Shown in pieces: positions 9,293-20,760 of a stretch of DNA of 64,000 nt; the first letter of the stretch is position 1, and the number at the start of each line of letters is the position of its first letter. The DNA is from Mytilus californianus (taxonomy: Eukaryota; Mollusca; Bivalvia; Mytilida; Mytilidae), in contig NW_026262701.1 in assembly GCF_021869535.1 (NCBI RefSeq), positions 1,813,501 through 1,877,500 of the forward strand, given 5' to 3'. The translations under genes were made by a program, and so were the position numbers. The notes below the pieces were generated by a model that ran no database searches, was not told the origin of the DNA, and worked only from the letters and a program-made list of their open reading frames with translations.

Positions 9293-12037
9293 TTAAAAAC
9301 AAATTTTTAATGCGATCATGTCAAATACAGATTTGTACATTCCAAAAATACCGTTTTTTCCTCTTCCTCGTAAAATATGATTTGAGGAAAAACTTTCCGA
9401 CTCTACAATAAAAGTTTTCAGTTTTCCCCCCTCAGTCACTAACAATGGCCAAAAGGCTGCTGAGGTCCATTTGGGAATTACTAATGTACATGTAACATGT
9501 TCTTGTTGTATCTTTAAAATACATTTTGCAATCAAACTAGGAGGTGGAACAATCCAATTGTTCTCTCCTGCCCATGCGTAATTAAACGCATCAATTCCTT
9601 CGGTACCTGTGCACCAATGTTTTGAATTAAAACGCATGCATTTTTTATTGTAATCTGACGCAAATCTGTCAATCGAATATCTACCCCACTTTTTATTAAG
9701 ATGGTTAAAAATAAATTCTTTGATCTCCCAGTCATCACAATCTGATTTTTTACTGAATAAATCAGCCTTTACATTATCAGTTCTGGGTATCCATTGTGGA
9801 CTTAACTGAATTTCTTCCCTAGTACATATGTCTGCAATATTTATTGCGATTCTTTGTAGATCTGACTTAACACTGCCTTTATACAATATGTGTACGACGT
9901 TCTGATTGTCAGTTCTCCATAGAACTTTTTGACCTTTCAAATAGGTCAATTTCGACATAAGCATTCTATAAACTGCCTCAAGTTCACGCCATGTTGAACT
10001 TTTTACTTGTTCCTCAGGTTTCCATGAACCTATTACTTCGCTTTTTTCATAATCTACTATATACCCACCGAAGCCTGTACCAGAGGCATCGGTGTACACC
10101 ACACTGGTGCAGATTTTTTCATCCAACAGTTCCTTTCCATTGAGGAACTCTACGTTTTCCTTCCAGAAAACGACTTCATCAAATGCCATTTCTTTAATGA
10201 AAACTGGCGAATCCCAACTAGCTTTTTGCATTATGCATTCATAAAGACTCCTAGTTCTCAATCTAACCAAACTACCCATAGCCGCTTGCATAGAAATTAT
10301 CTGACCTACTAATGAAGCCACTAACCTCGCTTTAAATAAACAGTTTCCTGAAGATATTTTCTCGATAAAGTGTTTTAAAAAATTTCTCAGTTTATCTAAA
10401 CGTTCAGGAGACGCATAAATCTTACCAACACACATGTCCCATATTAAACCTAACCATGTAACTGTCTGAGAAGGTTGCCAGTTGCATTTTTGTTCTGCTA
10501 TAAGAAATCCAAACATTTGCAATTCTGTGTGCACTTGATTACTTATCTCTAATGCTTTCTCATAACTTTCCGCTCCACCTATGCCATCATCTAAATACAT
10601 AATGATTTTCATACCCTTTTGTCTTAAATACTGTACTACCGGTCTAGTAACTTTAGTGAAAATGTAACCGGCTGTTGAAATACCAAATGGCAATACATTA
10701 AAAACATAATAGGAAATTTTACCTGAAATTTCCCATGCAAATCCAAGATATGTTTTATGTTCAGAAAATATTTCAATATGATGATATGCAGACTTCAAAT
10801 CATATGAAAACAGATAATCTTGCTTGTTAAACAAATTTGATGCATCACTTGCATCTTCATATTTAAATCTAAATTTATGCAAGTGCGGATTTATATGCCT
10901 AGCATCTAAAACTAATCTCAACTTATTTTTATTTTTAGCTACTGTCAAAGGATTTACTACTTTTGGTATGAGATCTACTTTTGACACACAACCTAAACTT
11001 ATTAATTGGTCTATCTCACTCTTTACAAATTCAGGATTATCTAATGCCGATCTGTTGTTTTTTAGTGAACAATTGCTAGGTACAGTGTAAAATGGTAGTT
11101 TATACCCGTTCTTGATAACATCTAATACTTGTTCATTAGCACCTGATTTCGTCCAATGATTAAAAGCCCTTTTTAGCATGCCTATTGGCGATCTATTATC
11201 TACTTGTTTACTTTTCGATATGTTGTTTTCGTTATGAAAACTAGACTTGTTTAAAAAATCATACGTTATATTTTCAGAATCGGAAATACCGAATTCTTCA
11301 AAATCTTGAAATTCTGATAAATATTCAAAATCAATACTTATCTTATCAAAGTTCTGCTTCATTGACATTGCAGCATGATCTTTACGCCAATGACCTGGTT
11401 TTCCACACTCGTAGCATTTCCCTGGTCTGTGTACAGGTAATGATATCTGAACAGGTATGGGTGCACTCGATCTGGTTGATGTGGGGTGCGAAATGGGGGT
11501 AAATCTACTCTTCTTTGTCTTTCTCTCTGCCTTCATTTTCTGTGCAGCTCTTACATCAGCTCTGCGTATTCTTTTCTCGTCTTCGGAATTATCCGCTAGA
11601 CTATTCGTCTGGTATTCCTCTACCGTCTTCCACCCGCTTTCTGACTGATCAGCCATCTTCACAAGTTTTTGCCTATGTGTTAGCAAATCAATACCTTCAC
11701 CGATTCGTTGGGTTGCTGAGTTTATCTGTTCGTTCTGCATTGGACTGTCTTGTAAGTTAGATTGGGCTTCTTTCATCTTCTTGATGATTTTGGTGTTGAT
11801 TTTATGTTGTTCTTTATTGCCCTTCCGTTTGAACTCGTAATTGTCTGTTGTCAGTTCTTCGATTTTTGCAATTTGGCTATCGGAGAGCTGTCTCTGGGAT
11901 TCTTTCATGGAACTTTCAAAAGAACCTAGCTTATTGCTCATCAGAGTGTCGATTCTGGAAAGCATGGAATTCTGAGAAGTCTGTACAGCATTATGAACCT
12001 CGTTTGCTATTAACTGTTTAATCGCCGGCTCGTCCAT
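9293..12037 (-). CDS. DIRS polyprotein: gag-like region, RT, RNase H, C-terminal domain
   Basis: One open 914-residue ORF starting 7 bp inside repeat A1. Residues 1-130 are charged and likely coiled-coil (gag-like). A zinc knuckle lies at C208-C211-H216-H221, a CCHH form instead of the usual CCHC. The reverse transcriptase has SYDLKSAYHH (411-420), LPFGISTAGYIF (449-460) and the catalytic YLDD (481-484). RNase H shows D650 (VVYTDASGTG), E685 and D710 (WRTDNQN). After it, residues 785-915 (SIDRFASDYN, GTEGIDAF, ENNWIVPPP) match the conserved post-RNase-H region of DIRS proteins, often described as methyltransferase-like. The expected N-P-P motif reads V-P-P here, so methylation activity is doubtful. 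The enzyme copies element RNA into DNA. Confidence 0.94.
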   Translation of the reverse strand: MDEPAIKQLIANEVHNAVQTSQNSMLSRIDTLMSNKLGSFESSMKESQRQLSDSQIAKIEELTTDNYEFKRKGNKEQHKINTKIIKKMKEAQSNLQDSPMQNEQINSATQRIGEGIDLLTHRQKLVKMADQSESGWKTVEEYQTNSLADNSEDEKRIRRADVRAAQKMKAERKTKKSRFTPISHPTSTRSSAPIPVQISLPVHRPGKCYECGKPGHWRKDHAAMSMKQNFDKISIDFEYLSEFQDFEEFGISDSENITYDFLNKSSFHNENNISKSKQVDNRSPIGMLKRAFNHWTKSGANEQVLDVIKNGYKLPFYTVPSNCSLKNNRSALDNPEFVKSEIDQLISLGCVSKVDLIPKVVNPLTVAKNKNKLRLVLDARHINPHLHKFRFKYEDASDASNLFNKQDYLFSYDLKSAYHHIEIFSEHKTYLGFAWEISGKISYYVFNVLPFGISTAGYIFTKVTRPVVQYLRQKGMKIIMYLDDGIGGAESYEKALEISNQVHTELQMFGFLIAEQKCNWQPSQTVTWLGLIWDMCVGKIYASPERLDKLRNFLKHFIEKISSGNCLFKARLVASLVGQIISMQAAMGSLVRLRTRSLYECIMQKASWDSPVFIKEMAFDEVVFWKENVEFLNGKELLDEKICTSVVYTDASGTGFGGYIVDYEKSEVIGSWKPEEQVKSSTWRELEAVYRMLMSKLTYLKGQKVLWRTDNQNVVHILYKGSVKSDLQRIAINIADICTREEIQLSPQWIPRTDNVKADLFSKKSDCDDWEIKEFIFNHLNKKWGRYSIDRFASDYNKKCMRFNSKHWCTGTEGIDAFNYAWAGENNWIVPPPSLIAKCILKIQQEHVTCTLVIPKWTSAAFWPLLVTEGGKLKTFIVESESFSSNHILRGRGKNGIFGMYKSVFDMIALKICF

Positions 12038-12043
12038 TTTGTT

Positions 12044-12219
12044 GTTTACTATCGAACGTCCACGGCTAGAATGAAGACCTTAACACAAGACAATACACTT
12101 GGCGCCAAACCATAAGAAACTTGACCATTGGTCATTCTAAACACGTGACTACACTTAGTCTTGATGAACCGTACAATACATTATTTTTCTACTATACTAC
12201 GAAACGCAGAAAAATATAC
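12044..12219 (-). repeat. DIRS terminal repeat A1 (5' end of element)
   Basis: Right edge of the element and its 5' end on the minus strand. The polyprotein start codon is 7 bp away, so A1 supplies nearly the whole leader and probably the promoter. The boundary is placed where similarity to A2 stops (after ATATAC at 12219). Confidence 0.92.
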
Positions 12220-13171
12220 TTTTCAAATAATCAAACTCAAACAGTAAAGTGTTGTTTCTCCTTAAAATCGTTCTTCTCCAGTATTACCGTGATTACAAGC
12301 CTGAACGAGTTTAAATTAGAAAATAAATTCTGTATAATGAATTTGACTCCATTTTTCTGTCAGTTTTCTGTCCCGATCAAGACCGACCCCCTTTCACAAA
12401 CTGGCTAAAATAATGCGTACATTGAACTCCCGTCGTTTATCATATTTGTTTTTTTTTCTTAACAATTTCAGGTAGTAAGATTTGGTTTTAAATCGAGCTC
12501 ATGAGAAATTATGAACTTTTTGGTTTTACAGAAAACATGTTATTTCATATCAATTTAATGTTGTTTTTGCAAGACTCATAATCAAGAACAGCGAGAAAGA
12601 CTATTTTGCAGACTGTTGAAAGATACTCAGTCCGTGCTTACAACGACTTAGTCCTTATGCACAGATGTTAAATAAAAATAAAACAAAAACTTGCCCATTA
12701 GCCAAACCAAAGAAAGAAACCAATGAAAGCACGTACTCTACCAAGATATTAGACTTAGCAAAACAAAACAAAGAACACTTTATATGTTTATATTAAATAA
12801 AATATGATATTCGTTTATTTCATTGATGTTGGAAAGGAGAAAAAATTCACGAAGAAAAACAAAAACGAACTGATAATAGACAAACCAATTGTTATTTCTT
12901 TTACTTTAGAACTGCAGAACGTATAATAACAAAATTAATTTACCTGGCTCATTACACATAAACTGTATAAAAATACATTAAATGGGACTTTTGAGTTTTT
13001 TTTCTCCATTATCGTTAAAGTCAATACACAAAGTATTTAATTACATTAATCAATTCCGAAAAAAAACTTTAAAATTTCGCATTATTAAATTTTATAAAAA
13101 CACTGTTTTATAACATGATATACATAAGATGGATTACTTAAATATTGAATCTGAATATTCATAAGCAATAA

Positions 13172-13206
13172 GGATAATCCAATCAATTTTTTTGATTGGA
13201 TTATTC
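13172..13206. repeat. Hairpin (inverted repeat, about 15-bp arms)
   Basis: GGATAATCCAATCAA is followed, after a short T run, by TTGATTGGATTATTC. The arms pair at about 13 of 15 positions. It could be the core of a small MITE; I see no clear target duplication. Confidence 0.7.
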
Positions 13207-16200
13207 ACGGCTGAGTAGTTGTGAAATCAGTGACACGTGCCCTCATTATTTTATAAAAATATTGAATATCTATTTATTTTCGTTTTCAAAATCTTCCAAT
13301 AGTTTCCACTAAAATAAACAACGTTAAAAGAATATAAACATTTTTCCTGTGTGCATATACGATGACTTTAAAAGAGTCCTGGGTGCACTTTGTATGTCCT
13401 GAGTGCACTCAGGAGGTCCTGGCCAGTGTTAAGACGTACCCGTTGATTTGCAACTGTATATTTTCTGTTTTGACACATACTTATATGTGAACCTCATTAA
13501 ATTCGATCTCAAAATAGTGACTATAAAGGAATAGATATTTTAAAGTCTTAATACATTCCATTGAGCACAAAACTAATCCAAATTCGATTTCAATTATTTC
13601 GTGATTCTAAAATATTTTTTAAAGATTTTTTTTTGTGGCAGAAATTACAATTATTTTTTTTATCTGATATGACTCTGAAACACTGATTTAAGATTTATAT
13701 TGTCCACAAAATATCATAAATTATATGGAATAAAAAGACGCCTTTCTATAATTTTTTTTACAAAGTTGTTAATTGTTTAATTATGTCGTAATTTGCTTGG
13801 TCAGTGGCGGATTCAGGGGCCGACATATCGTACGCTTCCCCTTTGATTGGATAATATATCATTTTTAGCATAATTAAAATCATCATTTTTTATTTATCCT
13901 GGCTACACGTGGCGTTATTTCTTCGTCTGTATAACACAGTTTAAGTGAATTAGTCTAAATATAAAGCATAGTAATATTTCTTTTTCATCACTTTTTTATT
14001 CTTAAATATAAGCGTTGTCTATTTCTATCTGACAAGCACACACATAGACTTTTTCATTAGAATAGAAATTCCCAGGCCAACAATAGCAACAACGTCCTTT
14101 TGATGATCAATTCACTACATAAAAAAAAACAAAAAAAAAACAACTAAACTGACAGCTGATTGGATAAATGTGATAGATTGTCACGCCTACATTAAACTGC
14201 TGTCCAATCAAATACCAGCAGAAACCTGTCAATAGAAATGTAATTGCAAGCGTCGATAAGTTAGAGATTTGATTGTGTATATTCGATATTTGAACAAAAA
14301 GTTAGATAATCACTATTCGTTTAGAATTAAATTGCGAAGAACGTGTTCGTGTAACAACCCTTCCTTTTTCCCGTTTTCGCCTTCTTATTTTACACTTTCT
14401 TTTTGAACAGAAAAGTATTAAATATGAGCGTACTGCAAGTTTCTGAATTTTACAAGCATTCTATATAGCGACTTGTGATTTCCGGGAACGTCATATTTTC
14501 AAGATTTCACAGACCTCTGAAAAAGTTAGAACATACAAGTTTCATCTACCATTTGCAAAAAAAACAATACCAAATTATATTTGTAAATTGGAAGAGAGTA
14601 AGAATTATAGTTTAATATCCGTACTAAAATCGTCTGAAATATAACAAAACATATTTCTCTCTGCCTGAATGCAATCGAAAGCAAATTTTCATTTTATTCT
14701 GAAACTATTTGCAAAAGACGAATAATTCTCCTTTAAACTGCAAATTATTAAACAGGCAGACTAACTTTAACGGATAAAATACAAGTTTGTACTACCATCC
14801 AAGGAAATAAGTGTTCCATAAAGTAACTTATCCTTAATTCACAACCGTCAAAACTCTGGACTCATGTTTGATATTTACCTGAGAGATCTACCAAGAACTT
14901 AACCAAAATGACAAAAATGAAACAATATCTATTTTGTTTGGTAGACGAGTAGCAAATTGAATAAGGAAATGTTATTGAAAGAGAATTAAGATATATGATA
15001 TTTTTTCTAAGCAAAGTGGCAAAAGCACGCATATATAGAGTTACGTAGTTGCAAAAAACAACTATATATTAATAGTCAATTTCGACTATTTAATAAAGGA
15101 TTATAGGTCGAACACGACACACGATTCTTGATTTCCAATGTTCATGATTTAAAACCGTGTTTTTTCTTCTACAGATTGCATTTTGAAGAACACATGCTTG
15201 GCCATGATCGTTGAATGTTCAGCGTACAATATTACATAATATTCAGGATGAGTTCAACGAAAAGCAAACGAAAAAGATTTAATTTTTTAAATCCGAGCAA
15301 TCCTTAAATTCAACATTTAAAACCGTTTTGTTTTACGCAAAACATATAAAATTGAGAATGACTGGTGTACTTTTTATTCTCTCTAACACTTAGGATTGGT
15401 AGTCCCGACAGCTTTCTCTCCATTAGTAAGGGAGTTCCTGGGTAAGAGAGGTCCTATTCTTAACAGTAAGCGGACACTGAAAAGTCACAGGACAAAAATT
15501 CGCAGCACAGGAAGTGACAATTGTTTACGTATTAAGAGAAATATCTTGAAAAATTACTTTTTATTACATATATTCTTTTTAAAGTTTATGAAATTGTTTA
15601 TTAGCCTTGGTAAATGAAGATTTATTAAATTTTAATCATGCAAATGATATAATATTTCTTAGCACCATAAAGCTGTTTAGGTACCAAGCCACTTTGATAG
15701 TTTGTTTACTAAACAATTATTTGTTCATTTAATACATTTGTTTACAGAGTTGGTTTATATATACAATAGTTCAAGATAAATACAAAATATTTTTTTAAAA
15801 ATAAGTATTTTCTTTTTCAAAGATAATAGTCTCAGAAACTGAATTGTGACCTTTCGTCTGTGACCTTTTGTCCACAAGCATGCATTATTTATGAGTAAAG
15901 TTGGAACAAAGGTCAATTTGGCTCCGATTCACAACAATTGTTCTCTTGTTAACATGACCTTTTTTTTTGTCGACACGCGCTCGCCGTATCAGGCTAGAAC
16001 AAACCAATGCATATCAATGTCACATGTGTCTTTTCCTCGACTGAATGTTATTAGCAATATTAATATTGGATACAATTGTAACGTAATGAATTGCATTTGA
16101 TCCTAGTCCTAAGTTTAATTTTCTGTTGAATCAGTTGAACATCTAAGTAATCATCGATGTGTAATATTTGACACTGGACATTATTTTAGGAGCGATGCAA

Positions 16201-16349
16201 TACAAATAATGTATTTCTATCAATCATTTACTTCAGTTAAAGACTTTTGAATGTAACAATATGGTACAAATCGATTTGATTTACTGAATTGCATATTTCT
16301 TTTTTATCGAAATGAAAATATTATAAACTGCTCCCGGTTACTATAAATA

Positions 16350-16530
16350 AGAAGATGCGGTATGTGTGCCAAATAATCATCTCCATCGAAGTCACAAAGT
16401 ATAAAACAATTATAGATTAAAAGTACGGCCTCAACACGGAGCTTTGGCTCACACCGAACAGCAAGCTTTAAAGGTCCCCAAAATAACTAGTGTAAAACAA
16501 TTCAAAATGGAAAAACAAAGTTCTAATCTA
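16350..16530 (-). repeat. Repeat R2, diverged copy
   Basis: Reverse-oriented copy with the pieces GAAGATGCGGTATG..TGCCAA and TACGGCCTCAACACGGAGC. It is closest to the 35.1-35.4 kb version, which shares the wording around GTGTGAGCCAAGGCTC. Confidence 0.65.
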
Positions 16531-17113
16531 TAAGTACGGTCATTTTGCTACGTCATTTTATAGCTTTTTGGTCAATTCTGAAAAAGCAAGTAAGCATCTC
16601 ACTGTTTTTTAAATGAGAAGTAACGCTGGTGTTATAAAAAAAAAATCTGATACGAAACAGAAATATAAACCGTACACAAGATTTTATCAATCGTTTCTTA
16701 ACTTTTATGTTTTTGATATTTTTCTATTATATGATTTATTCTTGTATTAGTTCTTCCTAAAAAAAAACTTGATGATAAAAAAAAAATCAAGAGAGGTATC
16801 GACATCGGTCTTTATAGGCACCTAATGGTAAATATAAACTGTCAACTAAATTCTTAAAATATTCTTTATTCATGTTGCATTTTTTTTGAAAAAAATAATG
16901 TTTTATTTGTCAGTGTAATAATTTTACCCGGTAAATCCTTATATAAGATAAAACATGGAACTTTATTCATTTTACGTCCATGGATAAAACATCATAAGCG
17001 TTGCACGGGTAATTATTTAGATAGTTTATGACAACCCGTTTCGGTTGACTGCTTAGATAATCCGTTAATTAAAATGTAAATAACTTTCACCAAGCAAATG
17101 TCATCTGTATAAT

Positions 17114-17153
17114 CATAGATATAATAGCCATAGCTATGGCTATTATATCTATG
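17114..17153. repeat. Perfect 40-bp palindrome without a loop
   Basis: CATAGATATAATAGCCATAG is followed directly by its exact reverse complement. Symmetry stops at the next base on either side. It could extrude as a cruciform or be the remnant of two inverted repeat ends. Confidence 0.95.
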
Positions 17154-17584
17154 GTATAATATTTAAAAATATAAAGTAAATTAGATACTTAGAATATATT
17201 TTTTTTGACAAATTCTATATGGATCAGAAATATAATTATACATTAGAAACAAAAAAAATGTTTAAGAAAATTTCAGAACATCTTTGGGATATATTACTTG
17301 TCATTATATCTTTACGGGCGGAATGAATAAATACAGGACTACTTTATGTCAGAAAGCACGACTGCAAAGTTTTAATGACTAACACATTTCCCGGTTACAA
17401 CAATTAATCTTTTCTTATATAACCAATTAAATGTTAAAAGTTCTATCGCGAAAAATGAATTGTACGTTTGCATACGTTATTTAATGAAATAGATATACAG
17501 TATTACATTAAAAGACCACAAAAGAATATCCTCCAAGCTATGCCGATTTTCTTCATAAAGGGGAGTAACCCCTGATAAACACAG

Positions 17585-17870
17585 ATAAAGTGTCGCTCGT
17601 TTTATTTAAAATATTTAAAATCTTAACACGACTGAACACGATCTTACAGCAACTAAACAGATTTTTTACCTTTGGTCTTATTTTATCTGAACGTGATCTA
17701 ATCAAGTCTTATTTGAACGCTAGAAGAATCTGTCTTGTTTATCTTGACCCGACTGATCTGACTGAACACGGTATATCGGAACAGACTCTGAAAGTCTAAA
17801 CAGGTCTTAACGTTTTTCCCTAGCAGTAAATCAAGGCGATTAAGACTTGATCAGACCAAAATGACCGTTT
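17585..17870 (+). repeat. Interspersed repeat R7 (CTGATCTGACTGAACACG family)
   Basis: This block, with many TCTGAACGTGATC/TTGACCCGACTGATC-type words, reappears in reverse at about 39166-39300 and as a fragment near 49970-50070. The last bases of the window (63940-64000) have related wording. It is not coding. Confidence 0.6.
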
Positions 17871-17909
17871 CAGACTTAAATCTTGCTACTAGTGAAAGCA
17901 ACACAAACT

Positions 17910-18215
17910 CTACAAAAAACCGCTCCACTAGTGGCACCCGTCGTGTTGCTCATATTATTACAAAGCCTGTAAATAGTCTAATTCGGTGGGTCACATTCAT
18001 GAAAAAGGAACGGGAATGTAGATACCACATAAGGAACATATCCGATATCATCTGTGAAATGGATATTCCATAATGGTCAACCAACTCGTGATGGCGTCCA
18101 TAAAATTTACGAAGTGATGACTTCAAGTTCACCATTCGGAACTCTTGGTTTAGAAAAGGTCACAATTGGAAGCGTTTGTCGTAAAGGGTTGTTTTCAACC
18201 GACACTAATTGTCAA
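17910..18215 (-). pseudogene. Penelope-type RT, C-terminal scrap (lineage 1)
   Basis: The minus strand reads LKSSLRKFYGRHHELVDHYG and then ISISQMISDM, the C-terminal end of the lineage-1 RT seen more fully at 35728-37480, followed by part of its 3' untranslated sequence. An internal deletion joins the piece abruptly to unrelated sequence near 18155. Not functional. Confidence 0.8.
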
Positions 18216-18289
18216 TTTCTAGATGTTAGTCATAATCAAATGCAAAAATCAAAAGGTCAAACACACCAAACGAATGGAAATGAGATATG

Positions 18290-18460
18290 CCAATGGATTG
18301 AACCTGGTTTTATAGCGCTAAACCTCTTACTTGTATGGCAGTTGTATCACATTTAATTATATTGACAACGATGAGTGAAAAATAAACAGACATAATAGGT
18401 ACAAATGTCAAAGTAGGGGTACAGCAGTCAACACCGTGTCACAATCTTGGTATGGGAGTC
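18290..18460 (-). repeat. Interspersed repeat R6 (GACTGCTGTACCC family)
   Basis: Reverse copy of a block found at 43440-43760, 50060-50300 and 59030-59310 (+), with the words TGCGACTGTCATAC, AGAGGTT and AGGTTCAATCC. Similar wording continues to about 19020. The copy at 43.4 kb lies beyond a lineage-2 Penelope-type RT end, so R6 is probably part of that element's 3' tail. Confidence 0.65.
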
Positions 18461-18499
18461 TAAATTAAAAATGATAAAATTTGTTCATACTTTTATTTG

Positions 18500-20130
18500 C
18501 CAAAACGTAGTACATATATATTGATATATGTTCAAAAATATTATAAAAATGATAGGTCACTGCGTATTTTGTCAAGCTACAGGTTGTGACAAAATGACAC
18601 ATTTTGTATGGGTTTTACAGGAAACAAAAAACACCATTATGTTTATTGGAAGCTAAACTAAAGTGTAGAATTATAAAATAAAATACGAGGAGATAGCTTT
18701 TAGAAAAATGCTTTGAGAACATCAAAATTCCGGTTCAAATACAAAAAAGCAAATAATAAAAAAAAATCAAGCAAAAATTAATTTACACTTGTAAAAATAT
18801 TAATATTAATAAGTTATAATCTTATAAATTTGTTCTTTTGAATGCAAATTCACATTAGTTATCTGCATTCCTGCATCAAATTTTGCTAACTTGATTGAAA
18901 ATCTGGACCTTATATTCTCTGTTTTTTACAATCCAAGATGGAGAAAGACACCCATACCACCTTAATCACAATAAAACCAAACAAATATTTAACAAAGAAG
19001 CACAAAAAAGCATATACCACATTTAACAACCTCATTCATTGGTTACTTATTTTTGTATTACATTTATGCATAATAAATCAATCCATAAAGGATCATAAAG
19101 GAATGAGGATTTTTAAGTACTGGGACCGAATGGTTTATAGTTTGTAAAAAGTATAATAGAACAATAACACAACGGCGGGATTTTTAAAGTACAGAGCCAC
19201 GTCATATGTATTAAAAAACTCAAAAAGTCACACGGACAAATCACACAGGCAAAAATGAGATATAATACAAACAATACATACAATAACGGGATGCATAAGT
19301 ACAGAACCACGTCAAATGTATATCACAAAAAAAAAAAGAACAAACAGTTAAAGTAATATTATCAAAAACAATTACAAGATTATTATAACAAGTTTTTAAA
19401 ATGATAAACAGCATCAGTACGCAGCATCAGTACGCAGCATCTATACTTCAAGACCATCATGTATTGTTTATGACGTAGAAAAAAGACGAGACGTTCTTTG
19501 ACATACCCCTGGTTTGTCAACATTCTGCTCCGACACTTGTGACGTTTTACAAAGTCTGAGTAGGTGCTGCAAGCTCTTGCATACCAAATAAGTTGGGAAA
19601 TATAAAAAGTTAGGAAACGACATGTGTTTTGAATAGATATTTGGTTCAGATTTTGTGTTACGAACAGTTATGCGTTAAAAGTAGAAGAAAAAGTCTTTGT
19701 TTTTTAGAAACCAAAATAAAAACTTGTTATATGAGAACCATCTTACGTAACGTCTTTTCATCATAAACTTGTACAAAAGAATACCAAGATGGATCATCGA
19801 TATATATTTCCTCAAATGATTTTTTTTTATACTTTGTCAAAATGGATGTTATTATGCAGTGACCCATACCTTTATTTTTTACTGTGTACTGGTTGATGAG
19901 CAATGTGGATTTTGTAGAAAACGAAGCTGCCTAGATCGTACAATATAGTTTGTACTCTATCATTAATGACCGTAAATTGTCACGTCTTTCAACCTTTGCC
20001 TGCTTTATTGACAATGTGAATCGGGACTGTTTATGGTTTTAATTACAAACGGAAAAATCTGAAATGCTGTTAAATCTTTGTTTGACAACACAACATGTTC
20101 TGTACGTCTTAATAACATCTTAAAGTCAAG
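18500..20130. other. Non-coding stretch
   Basis: No gene supported. A small direct repeat (GCATCAGTACGCA units) lies near 19411-19440. The short ORFs overlap repeat R6 or are low complexity. Confidence 0.5.
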
Positions 20131-20139
20131 GTTTCTGAT

Positions 20140-20760
20140 TTAATGTGAAGTGAAACAAGGGTGTTTGATTTCTCCGACGCTTTTTGCTCTGTATATCAAT
20201 GATTTAGCTACAGACAGTAAGTTAAATAAGGGTATTGATATTGTTAGTATTAATGTAAGAATGTAGACGATATCGTTTTACTAGGTCCAAATGAGGCTAG
20301 TTTACAATGTATGCTTGGCTGTGATAATGCATGGTGTCATAAATGGATATCAAAGTAAATCAAATCAAAACATTTTAGTCCAAGCTCTTTTCAACGATCT
20401 ATTTTGAAATTTTGTCTGTGGGAGTCATAGTTAACTGTATGTAGATTCATACAAATATTTTGGTATATGGTTCACTGAACATGTAACATGGAATAAAGCC
20501 GTTAAAGAACTCTCTAAACGGCCAGCCGAGCTTTGAGCTATTTGACTGTGAAATTTTACGCTTATGGTGGTATGAAGTATCAAATGTTCAAAAACCTGTT
20601 TGACAGTTTTGTACAATCAGAATTGTTATATGGTGCATCGATGTGGGGCATTACGGAAAATAGACTCATTTGAAATGTTCAAAACAGGGCTAGAAAAATA
20701 TTCCTTGAAGTGACTTATTAGACAAGCAATACTGCATAACAAGGTGATTTAGGATGTTTT
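20140..20760 (+). pseudogene. LINE reverse transcriptase, left part of an interrupted copy
   Basis: Plus-strand reading gives VKQGCLISPTLFALYINDLA near 20155, then VDDIVLLGPNEASLQC (the catalytic box, A to V) and YKYFGIWFTEHVTWNKAVKE near 20455. Frameshifts and stops occur throughout. The order is that of a non-LTR RT palm and thumb. The coding match breaks at about 20750 and resumes near 21576. Confidence 0.8.

Larger units (their letters stand above)
7277..12219 (-). mobile_element. DIRS-order tyrosine-recombinase retrotransposon, apparently intact
   Basis: A 4943-bp element on the minus strand, bounded by split direct repeats. In element order these are A1 (12219-12044), ORF with zinc knuckle/RT/RNase H, ORF with tyrosine recombinase, B1 (8097-7948) abutting A2 (7947-7772), a 345-bp spacer, and B2 (7426-7277). 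This A1...B1A2...B2 layout is known from PAT/Ngaro-type DIRS elements, where the internal B1A2 block templates the junction of a circular intermediate. Both A copies (176 bp) and both B copies (150 bp) look identical by eye, and both ORFs are open, so the insertion seems recent. No target duplication is expected for this class and none is seen. Confidence 0.93.
12220..17580. other. Long AT-rich non-coding stretch
   Basis: I find no supported gene in this 5.3 kb. It holds a hairpin near 13172-13206, an R2 fragment (16350-16530), a perfect 40-bp palindrome (17114-17153) and two GTCCTG.GTGCACT motifs near 13376-13415. Short ORFs at 15396 and 15891 lack domain motifs. Confidence 0.55.

Noticed and set aside
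10824..11760. Plus-strand ORFs of 63-88 codons
   Set aside because: Antisense shadows of the 914-codon DIRS polyprotein.
15392..15445. Possible short exon after a strong acceptor (CTCTAACACTTAG)
   Set aside because: The frame is only about 17 codons to a GTAAGA donor and there is no partner exon; too little to support.
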